From Anaerolineales bacterium UBA1136 (lineage in GTDB: Bacteria; Chloroflexota; Anaerolineae; Anaerolineales; UBA11657), in contig DCAJ01000118.1 of assembly GCA_002311455.1 (NCBI GenBank), positions 18,731-30,812 of the forward strand: DNA of 12,082 nucleotides, written 5' to 3'. This document shows positions 1 through 7,800 of the stretch, one piece after another. The notes below the pieces were generated by a model. It worked only from the letters and a program-made list of their open reading frames with translations. It did not search any database and had not been told where the DNA came from. The stretch's first letter is position 1, and the number at the start of each line of letters is the position of its first letter. The position numbers were made by a program, and so were the translations under genes.

Positions 1-1023
1 TACTCCCGCAAGGTGTTTATTCCGCTAACCACTCTGTGTCGTGATAGCTGTGGTTATTGCACTTTTGCTAAATCACCTGACCATCCTGGTGCAAGGACAT
101 TAAACCCAGATGAGGTTCTTGAGATAGCGCGTACAGGTGAACAAAATGGATGCAAAGAGGCGCTATTTAGCCTAGGGGAGCGTCCCGAACTTACGCATGC
201 ACTTGCCCGCGAACATCTAAAACAACTTGGATACGAAACAATGCTAGATTATTTGCACGATATGTGTAAACTTGTGTTAAATGAGACCACTCTTGTCCCA
301 CATGCCAATCCTGGATCTCTAACTGATTCAGAGATGCATACTCTGCGTCCAGTGAGTCCTAGTATGGGCATGATGCTAGAGAGTTCTAGTGTTCGTCTGA
401 CCGAAAGAGGTGGCCCACATTTTGGTTGTCCGGATAAACATCCGCTAGTACGTTTAAGGACTTTACGTTTGGCTGGAGAGCTGCGTGTACCTTTTACCAC
501 AGGTATTCTGATAGGAATCGGCGAGACCCGTGCTGAACGTGTAGACTCTCTTTTTGATATACGACGACTGCATGCGGACTATGGCCATATTCAAGAGGTG
601 ATAATACAAAATTTTCGTGCCAAACCTAGTACATCTATGTTTGGATACGCTGAGCCAAATGTGGATGAGATGGTCAGAACATTGGCAGTGGCACGCATAA
701 TTCTAGGTCCAGAAATGAATTTGCAAGCACCTCCCAACTTGATGCCATCTGAATATGGACGTTATCTTAGAGCTGGTATTAATGACTGGGGTGGGGTGTC
801 TCCAGTTACTCCAGACCATATAAATCCAGAGGCAGCTTGGCCAAAAATACGTGAATTGCAATCTGTGAGCTATTCGAGGGGACACATTCTGAGAGAACGT
901 CTTAGTGTATACCCCGATTATCTTCAAGAGCCAGTTTTGTGGCTTGATGATAATTTCCAGAATTATTTTGTAGATTTGGTTAGCTCTGATGGTCTTGTAA
1001 GAGAAACGGAGATCGAGTTATGA
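1..1023 (+). CDS. cofG: 7,8-didemethyl-8-hydroxy-5-deazariboflavin (FO) synthase subunit CofG, 5' truncated
   Basis: This is a radical SAM enzyme that, with CofH, makes FO, the deazaflavin chromophore of coenzyme F420. CofG carries out the second radical step, closing the ring on the CofH product. The frame is open from base 1, with 340 residues visible. The fragment opens with YSRKVFIPLTTLCRDSCGYC, holding the CxxxCxxC [4Fe-4S] motif at fragment residues 13, 17 and 20. Further CofG-like blocks follow: SLGERPE, a VPHANPGSLT stretch, SPSMGMMLESSS, the glycine-rich GILIGIGET and a C-terminal DWGGVSPVTPDHINPE. The start lies before the window; the family usually has a few tens of residues ahead of the cluster, so little is missing. 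The stop overlaps the cofH start (ATGA), so the two are almost certainly co-translated. Having separate CofG and CofH rather than the fused FbiC argues against an actinobacterium. Family identity is very secure. Confidence 0.96.
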   Translation, partial: YSRKVFIPLTTLCRDSCGYCTFAKSPDHPGARTLNPDEVLEIARTGEQNGCKEALFSLGERPELTHALAREHLKQLGYETMLDYLHDMCKLVLNETTLVPHANPGSLTDSEMHTLRPVSPSMGMMLESSSVRLTERGGPHFGCPDKHPLVRLRTLRLAGELRVPFTTGILIGIGETRAERVDSLFDIRRLHADYGHIQEVIIQNFRAKPSTSMFGYAEPNVDEMVRTLAVARIILGPEMNLQAPPNLMPSEYGRYLRAGINDWGGVSPVTPDHINPEAAWPKIRELQSVSYSRGHILRERLSVYPDYLQEPVLWLDDNFQNYFVDLVSSDGLVRETEIEL

Positions 1024-2186
1024 CTGTCAATACACCACTCTTTAGTAGCAGTACCACTAACACTGATGGTTTTCCCAAAATTAATGCCAAATTTGCCGAT
1101 ATTCTTACTCGGGCTTTGGAGGAGAGGGAGATTAATGAAGATGAGGCAGTATTGCTTTTTAGTGCTGAGGGTCCTGAACTCCGTTCGTTGATACAGGTTG
1201 CTGACGAATTGCGTAGGAGAGCTGTTGGACAAATCATTACATATGTGTCTGTACGCAACATAAATTTTACCAATGTTTGTTATACGGGTTGTCGTTTCTG
1301 CGCTTTTGCTCGGCGCCTTGATGACCCAGAAGCGCAATGGTTATCACTGTCTGAAGTGGCCAATAGGGCAGTGGAAGCTTGGGAAGCTGGTGCAACTGAA
1401 GTTTGCATGCAGGGTGGCCTTCATCCTCATATGCCACCGAATCACTATCACGATCTTATAGTTGCTGTCAAGGAAGCTGTGCCTGAAATGCACGTGCATG
1501 CTTTCTCACCATTTGAAATTTGGTATGGTTCGAAACTTACTAATATGACATATGTTGACTTCCTCACTAGTTTAAAAGATGCAGGACTTGGTTCTTTACC
1601 GGGTACCGCCGCTGAGATTCTAGATACCAACGTTCGTCAGCAACTAACTAAAAATAAGCTCAGTTCTGAAGAATGGGTTGAAATTATTACTACAGCTCAT
1701 AAACTTGGAATTCGGACTACATCTACTATCATGTATGGACATGTGGACGGCCCACACCATTGGGCGAAGCACATCAAGCTTATTCGAGATATACAACGTG
1801 ACACTGATGGTTTTACAGAGTTTGTACCACTTGGTTTCGTGCATCATAATGCTCCTATTTATCTAGATGGTGATGCTAGGCCCGGACCCACTATAGAGGA
1901 AAATTTGCGCATGCATGCTGTTGCTCGCATCATGTTACATGGATACATTCCAAACATACAAGTTTCATGGGTAAAATTGGGTCCAGATGTTTCACAGAAA
2001 TGTCTTATGGCAGGGGCAAATGATTTCGGCGGGACTCTGATCGACGAAACTATTTCACGTTCCGCTGGTGCACCCCATGGGCAGCACATGCATCCAAAGG
2101 AATTTCAGCGACTTATCAAGGAGATTGGTCGGGTTCCTGCTCAGCGTAATACGCTGTATGACTTACTTGACGTGCAGGATTATTAG
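1020..2186 (+). CDS. cofH: FO synthase subunit CofH (5-amino-6-(D-ribitylamino)uracil-tyrosine transferase)
   Basis: CofH is a radical SAM enzyme that joins a tyrosine-derived fragment to 5-amino-6-ribitylaminouracil, the first committed step to FO and F420. The protein has 388 residues, normal for the family. The cluster motif is C87-x3-C91-x2-C94 within NVCYTGCRFCAFAR. CofH/MqnC-superfamily blocks follow: QGGLHPHMPPNHY (about 131-143), HAFSPFEI, GSLPGTAAEILD, a STIMYGHVDGP block, FVPLGFVHHNAP and near the end GANDFGGTLIDE. The start ATG shares bases with the cofG stop (ATGA), and GGAG at 1008-1011 sits 8 nt upstream as ribosome binding site. MqnE or MqnC are alternatives in the same superfamily, but pairing with cofG decides for CofH. 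The last 71 bp are also read on the other strand as the end of the acyl-CoA ligase gene. No terminator hairpin is visible between the converging genes. Confidence 0.96.
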   Translation: MTVNTPLFSSSTTNTDGFPKINAKFADILTRALEEREINEDEAVLLFSAEGPELRSLIQVADELRRRAVGQIITYVSVRNINFTNVCYTGCRFCAFARRLDDPEAQWLSLSEVANRAVEAWEAGATEVCMQGGLHPHMPPNHYHDLIVAVKEAVPEMHVHAFSPFEIWYGSKLTNMTYVDFLTSLKDAGLGSLPGTAAEILDTNVRQQLTKNKLSSEEWVEIITTAHKLGIRTTSTIMYGHVDGPHHWAKHIKLIRDIQRDTDGFTEFVPLGFVHHNAPIYLDGDARPGPTIEENLRMHAVARIMLHGYIPNIQVSWVKLGPDVSQKCLMAGANDFGGTLIDETISRSAGAPHGQHMHPKEFQRLIKEIGRVPAQRNTLYDLLDVQDY

Positions 2187-4146
2187 TTAGGACTACCCGC
2201 CTAATTTCTTCTACCGTTTCTGGGTTAACTAAGCTGTCAGAATCGATAACTTTTTTGTTCAGATATGCTGATCTGATTATACGACGCATGACCTTTCCGT
2301 TACGTGTTTTTGGTAGATCCGAGACAAACTTGATATCTTGTGGCTTCAGTGGTTTCCCTAATTCATCAATTATTTGCTTTTGCAAATCGTTTCGAAGCGA
2401 CACTGATGATTTGTTACCGGGAGACAAAACGCATAAACATACTAGATCATTACCTTTGATTTCACTAGGCACACCAATAGCCGCCGCTTCTTTTACTGCT
2501 GGGTGATTTACTAAAATGGATTCTACTTCGGCTGGTCCTAACCGTTTGCCGGCAATGTTAATTGTGTCATCAGATCGTCCCAGAATGTACCAGTGCCCTT
2601 CTGAATCTACGATAGCCCAGTCACCTTGCACCCAGATATTCTTCCAACGAGACCAGTAGGTATTCAAGTATTTGTTGTTATCACGCCAGAATCCTCTCGT
2701 CATACCTATCCATGGTGCCCGTATTACCAATTCTCCAACCTGATTTTTGATAGACCTTCCATTTGTATCTAATATGTCTGCTGCAATACCTGGACAAGGA
2801 CCTGAAAAGGCAGCAGGTTTTAATGGCAACAAAGGGTTTCCCATTAAAATACCACCTGAGACTTCTGTGCCACCAGAGTAATTTATTATTGGTCGGGTGC
2901 GTTCACAGACTACTTCGAACAGCCATTTCCATGGTGCTGCATTCCATGGTTCTCCTGTGGATCCGATTGCATTAATACTGGACAAATCGTGAGACTTGAC
3001 GGGTTCTTTGCCATGCGGAATGATTGATTTTACAAATGTGGGTGAAAGCCCTAATACATTAATTTTGTGACTCTGTACGAGTTTCCAGATACGGTCGGGA
3101 CCTGGATAATCCGGAGCACCATCATACATACAAATGGTTGCACCTAGAATAGTAGCTCCAAACACCAGCCATGGTCCCATCATCCATCCCATATCTGTTA
3201 TCCAGTAGAGCACATCTCCAATATGTACGTCAAGTCCAAAGGCAATGTCCTGAGCAGCTTTGATTGGAAATCCACAATGAGTATGTACGGCACCTTTTGG
3301 GTTCCCTGTTGTTCCCGAAGTATAAATGATTATAATTGGATCTTCGGCAAGCGTAGACTCCAATGCTGCATTATTTGGTTGACAGGGCACTATTTCGTGC
3401 CACCAATGATCGCGTCCAGAAAGCATGTCTACGGAGTTCTTAGATCTCCTCACTACTATTACATGTTGAACAGTCGGAACGCTGTTGAGTGCGATATCCA
3501 CGGTTGATTTTAGGTTAATAAGGTTACCTTTACGACAGTAGCCGTCAGCTGTAAATATTCCTTTGGCATCTGTATGTTTTAATCTAGAGCATATAGCTCC
3601 CGGTCCATAACCCGAAAATAGTGGTAATGCTATGCAACCAATCTTTGCTATAGATAGTAAAGCAATAGCAGTTTCTGGAATCATAGGCATGTAGATTGCT
3701 ATAACATCACCTTTGTGAAAGCCTAGACTCCGAAGTGCATTGGCGCATCGGTTAACTTCGACAGCTAATTCACCATAGGTGAGTGTTTGCGATTTTCCCT
3801 CTTCACCTTCCCATATTAAAGCTAGACGAGGCTCGTTTGTGGGGTTTGCAACCCATTTGTCTAGACAGTTGTGTACTATGTTTAACTTACCGTCAACGCA
3901 CCAAGTAGGCAACTGAATGCCTTTGGAAAGATCCACTATATTAGAATATGGCTCCTGAAATTCAATTTGTAGATACTGGAGTACAGCCTCTGTGAACCAA
4001 GCTATATCTTTTGTGGAACGTTCTAATAGTTCTTCAAAAGACTGCATCCCATGTTCGCGAATGAAATGTTGGAGATGGCTACGTTCGATACGTTCTCGAG
4101 TAGGTCTCCAAACTATTTCATCACCAAAATCATGTGTGTTAACCAT
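2116..4146 (-). CDS. AMP-forming acyl-CoA synthetase, acetyl-CoA synthetase-like (substrate unknown)
   Basis: This 676-residue enzyme should activate a carboxylic acid to its acyl-CoA via an acyl-adenylate. An N-terminal ACAS_N-like cap (about 1-120) precedes the ANL core. The phosphate loop YTSGTTGNPKG is at 275-285, STGEPWN at 396-402, YSGGTE at 423-428, QGDW near 507-510 and GRSDDTINIAGKR at 523-535. The thioester-half lysine is K618 in TRNGKVMRR. Overall layout and length match acetyl-CoA synthetase. However, the family's WWQTETGG motif reads YSGGTEVSGG here, so the tryptophan that closes the acetate pocket is replaced by G425, pointing to a larger acyl substrate. The stop lies inside cofH; conserved-looking sequence ends around NPETVEEIRRV (641-651), and residues 654-676 overlap cofH. 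No Shine-Dalgarno site precedes ATG 4146, while a -10-like TATACA lies 8 nt upstream. The gene follows the MaoC gene after 99 bp, consistent with a role in acyl-CoA metabolism. Family is certain; substrate is not. Confidence 0.9.
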   Translation of the reverse strand: MVNTHDFGDEIVWRPTRERIERSHLQHFIREHGMQSFEELLERSTKDIAWFTEAVLQYLQIEFQEPYSNIVDLSKGIQLPTWCVDGKLNIVHNCLDKWVANPTNEPRLALIWEGEEGKSQTLTYGELAVEVNRCANALRSLGFHKGDVIAIYMPMIPETAIALLSIAKIGCIALPLFSGYGPGAICSRLKHTDAKGIFTADGYCRKGNLINLKSTVDIALNSVPTVQHVIVVRRSKNSVDMLSGRDHWWHEIVPCQPNNAALESTLAEDPIIIIYTSGTTGNPKGAVHTHCGFPIKAAQDIAFGLDVHIGDVLYWITDMGWMMGPWLVFGATILGATICMYDGAPDYPGPDRIWKLVQSHKINVLGLSPTFVKSIIPHGKEPVKSHDLSSINAIGSTGEPWNAAPWKWLFEVVCERTRPIINYSGGTEVSGGILMGNPLLPLKPAAFSGPCPGIAADILDTNGRSIKNQVGELVIRAPWIGMTRGFWRDNNKYLNTYWSRWKNIWVQGDWAIVDSEGHWYILGRSDDTINIAGKRLGPAEVESILVNHPAVKEAAAIGVPSEIKGNDLVCLCVLSPGNKSSVSLRNDLQKQIIDELGKPLKPQDIKFVSDLPKTRNGKVMRRIIRSAYLNKKVIDSDSLVNPETVEEIRRVVLTNNPARQVSHTAYYAEQEPDQSP

Positions 4147-4154
4147 ATTGCATG

Positions 4155-4160
4155 TGTATA
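4155..4160 (-). promoter_or_regulatory. -10-like TATACA directly upstream of the acyl-CoA ligase start
   Basis: On the minus strand TATACA (4160 to 4155) ends 8 nt before the ATG at 4146. A transcript from it would begin at or next to the start codon, giving a leaderless message. No convincing -35 box is seen, and no Shine-Dalgarno site lies before this ATG. Two more genes in the window have the same arrangement. Short AT-rich matches arise easily by chance. Confidence 0.25.
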
Positions 4161-4245
4161 AATGCTTGTTAAATAGTTATTGGGAATCCATATAATCGAT
4201 CCAAGTCATTGATATGTGGATACAATAAACATGGAAAAATCTTAA

Positions 4246-4707
4246 TTACATCTGGCTTTTTATGAGCATAACCCACTGGCCGTGCTGTACCACAGAGTTG
4301 TTTTGGTTATACACATCCAGACTAAATGTTACAGCACCTCCATTTAATTGAGACATCTTTTTAGTTTTAGTCACTTTGATTACTACAGTAATGGTGTCCC
4401 CTATAAATACTGGATGACTGAATTTCCACCGGGGTATCTCACGAAATGCTATAACGGTTCTTTCCATAAACCCTGTTTGTCCAGCTAATCCAGAGACAAT
4501 AGATATGACCAAAAGTCCATGGGCCACTCTTTGACCAAATGTTGCATCGCTAGCGTAGATTTCATCAGTATGTAACTGGTTATAGTCTCCAGAAAGACCG
4601 GCAAATGCACTAATATCAGCCTCGGTTATAGTGCGACCTTGAGAGGTTATTTCCATATCTATCTCAAATTGCTCAAAATACAATCCGCGTGCACCTCGTG
4701 AATTCAT
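4246..4707 (-). CDS. MaoC family (R)-specific enoyl-CoA hydratase-like dehydratase
   Basis: This 153-residue single hot-dog-domain protein belongs to the MaoC/R-hydratase family, which hydrates trans-2-enoyl-CoA to (R)-3-hydroxyacyl-CoA or runs the reverse dehydration. The hydratase motif is visible as GLSGDYNQLHTDE (37-49), with the likely catalytic pair D41 and H46. It is followed by FGQRVAHGLLVIS, the helix block typical of the family. Length is normal for a one-domain MaoC protein, and nothing suggests truncation. The start is supported by AAGGAG at 4719-4714, 6 nt from the ATG. A promoter-like pair (TTTACT, 17 nt, TATACA) lies in the 95-bp gap behind it, so the gene may be transcribed separately from the SHMT-GcvT gene. 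The acyl-CoA ligase gene follows after 99 bp in the same direction; ligase then hydratase is a plausible acyl-CoA route, though no dehydrogenase or thiolase is nearby. The true substrate cannot be told from sequence, as MaoC relatives also act on mesaconyl- and other branched CoAs. Confidence 0.9.
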   Translation of the reverse strand: MNSRGARGLYFEQFEIDMEITSQGRTITEADISAFAGLSGDYNQLHTDEIYASDATFGQRVAHGLLVISIVSGLAGQTGFMERTVIAFREIPRWKFSHPVFIGDTITVVIKVTKTKKMSQLNGGAVTFSLDVYNQNNSVVQHGQWVMLIKSQM

Positions 4708-4749
4708 ATGTTTCTCCTTAATGCTGATGGCTACATGTTTGGACAGTTA

Positions 4750-4778
4750 TGTATAAACATATCAGGTTAACCAGTAAA
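4750..4778 (-). promoter_or_regulatory. Sigma70-type promoter candidate for the maoC-like gene
   Basis: Reading the minus strand, TTTACT (4778-4773, 4 of 6 matches to TTGACA) is separated by exactly 17 nt from TATACA (4755-4750). Transcription would start near 4743, leaving a leader of about 36 nt that contains the AAGGAG ribosome binding site. This suggests the hydratase and perhaps the ligase can be expressed independently of the upstream fusion gene. Found by eye only. Confidence 0.4.
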
Positions 4779-4802
4779 ACTCTGAAATTACTATCAATTC
4801 AA

Positions 4803-7800
4803 TCACCTTTTTCTCATGAAGCGAGATAATATGATCGCAGATTCATGTAATCTGACTCGGTCACCGCTAGAAAGTGATGCATGTGGAATCTGTGGTTTGT
4901 CACTTGCTGATTGGAAAACACCAATATGTGTACCTGGAGTAGAGTGTTTTGAATTGACAAATGCCTGTCCTAGCAAAAAACCTCCACTGTCAATAGCACA
5001 ACTGGTGACTTGGCCAATAACGCGTCCGCGTTTGTCTACAACTGGATCGCCATAATGCGCCATTCTTACACCCTTCTGGTTGAAACGAAAGCGTACTATT
5101 GTACCCCTATCTGAGTAATCCATAAAAGCTTTGCGTCCTATGAACCATGGCTTGTATGTTTTGACGTATGAGCCGAACCCAGCTTCTGATACACTTAAAT
5201 TTAGATTACCATCCATCTCGTGACCATATAGCGGAAGACCTGCCTCAGTTCTCGTGCTATCACGTGCAGCCAGTCCACAGGATAGCAATCCATAAGGTTC
5301 TCCCACATTCATCAGGGCATTCCACAGATCAACTATTTTACTAGGATGTACAAAAAGTTCGTAACCCAAAGGTTCGCCTGTGTATCCTGTCCGTGACACA
5401 ATTAAGTCGAATTTACCAAGTTTTGCGTCGCACAATTTTGTACGTTTCAATCCATCTATTAGAGAGTGCGTGGCGTCATCTGCTCCTAGTGCTAACAGGA
5501 TATCCTTGCTATTGGGTCCCTGTAACGCCATATCTACGCGCATATCCTTTCCTGACTCTGTGTCACGTAAGTTACGTAATGTTACTGTGGACCGACCGTT
5601 GGCCTTTGCCCATGGAAGGTCTCGATTGATCAGAACACTTCCTGACAGTACCGCATTAACCCACCCCCAATCTTTTTTGTCATTAGATGCATTAACCACA
5701 ATCAAGTAGCATTCTTTTTGTCTGCGATATACTAGTAGATCATCAATAACTAGTCCGTCAGGATCTAGGAAGTGTGTATATAGTGAACTACCCACAGACA
5801 ATGAATTGACATCATTTGCACAAACGTTGTCAAGAAACTCAGCAGCTGTCGGACCCTTAGCCTCCCAAACTCCCATATGACTTACATCAAACAAGCCGGC
5901 GGTAGACCTTATTGCGTTGTGCTCCTCAGATACTGATGAGTACCACACGGGCATATCCCAACCTCCAAAAGGCACCATCTTGGCTCCTAGGGATTGATGG
6001 GTTTCATAAAGCGCAGTCTTCATCAGTTCTTTGGATTCAGAGACACTAAAGTTGAAATCTGGCAGAGATCCTTCGGAGGTTTCCGTTCTGGAGGATATTC
6101 CCACAAAATATGGTTTGCTCATTTGAACTGCGTCCCCAGTCATTATGGGTGGGTCCTGTGAAACTCCTAGATCTACTATAGACACAGCTCCTGGAGCTTT
6201 AGCATGTAGGTCATCACTATCTAAATGCACGTAGCCGTCAGACAAATCTCGTAGCCATGTTTTTATCCACACAGATTCAGATGCAGGTACGCACAATTGG
6301 AAGATATCTTCATCTGTTCGTGTCAACGCACAAATGACACTATTATCTTCTTGAGTTATCTGCGTGTCCTGACATTGACCAACATCTAGTATGGTCACAT
6401 CATTGCTTGTTGTTGTTTGCAAGAATCGCGCAGCGCTGTCACCCTTTATTTCAAGGGTAACATGTTCAGCTTGCGGAGGTTCTTGATCAATGTAATAAAA
6501 GTGCGGATATCTATATTTGTCTGGTGTGTAGTCAATACCCATACTATGTGACAGATTTCTTGCTTTGACTTTTATATCATTTAATGTGTGGAAATCAACT
6601 TTGGCTCTGTAAGCATTAACACCATGCCTTTTTGGGTAACTATAGGGTTTTGCAGATAGCAGCAATTCCGAAATAAGGTCTGTAACTGCATCAACTTCAG
6701 CTTCTCTAAATCCACGTTGGCTTATCCATACTGTGCCCAAACGTAGTCCAGACGGATTAAGAGCACTCTGGTCGCCTGGAATGGTGTTTCTGTTCACAAC
6801 TATGTTAGCGAGATCCAAAATGCGACTTGCTGCATCCCCCATAAGAGGCGTACTGTCAGGACCTACGATCGATTTGCAATCTAGGTTGACTAAATGGGTG
6901 TCTGTGCCTCCAAAGGGTACTCTGATTCCAAGTTTCGTGAATCGGGCAGCCATTCTGCTTGCATTATTGCGTATTTGTTTTTGCAGTAGTTTGAATTGAT
7001 CACTGTGAGCTATTTTGAAAGCTACAGCTATAGCAGCTATTGTGTTGAGGTGTGGGCCTCCCTGCTCTCCAGGAAATACGGCTCTATCAATCTTACGTGC
7101 TAACATTCGATCCGTAGTGAGTATGCATGCTCCTCGAGGCCCACACATAGATTTGTGAGTAGTGAAGGTAACTACGTCGGCAATTCCGACTGGCGATGGA
7201 TATTCTTCTGCAGCAACCAGACCAGCAACGTGTGCTATATCTGCCATTAAGAATGCTCCTATACTATCTGCTATTTCACGAAATCTTTCCCAGTCCACTG
7301 CCCAAGGGTATGATGAGTAACCAGCAATTATTAGTTTGGGCTTATGTTTGTGTGCCAGTATCTGTAACTCTTCATAATCAATCTTTTCTGTTGTGTGGTC
7401 TACGGAGTAAGGAATACTGTTGTAGTATTTACCAGAACGATTGACAGGTGATCCATGACTCAGATGCCCTCCATCTGTAAGTTTCATACCCATTACTGTG
7501 TCACCCGGGTCTAACAAACCATGGTATACAGCATTATTGGCTGGACCTCCTGAAAGTGCCTGTAGGTTAAGATATATATCTTCTGCACTAACACGTTCAT
7601 TGGCGAACAGTTTTGCTCCTCGACGACGAGCTAGTGCTTCCACAGTGTCACAATATTCAACACCTTTGTAGTAGCGTGGGTTGGAGTAGCGGCGATAGTG
7701 ACCAAGTCGTGTTGTGTAATTTACTATGTCTGCTTCAGTCATTGCACGTGACGCTTCATCAGGATATCCTTCAGCGTAGACATTATTAAATGCCGAGTTG

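Noticed and set aside
13..15. GTG at 13 as the start of cofG
   Set aside because: The in-frame residues before it (YSRK) continue the conserved CofG sequence ahead of the cluster motif and the frame is open to base 1, so this is an internal valine of a truncated gene.
963..1337. Minus-strand open frames across the cofG-cofH junction
   Set aside because: They are antisense to two strongly conserved radical SAM genes and have low-complexity, non-family sequence.
6393..6660. A gene boundary or frameshift between SHMT and GcvT that would make the fusion an artefact
   Set aside because: The frame is continuous with no stop. The linker has normal composition, and I see no Shine-Dalgarno plus start codon at the beginning of the GcvT part that would suggest a separate gene.
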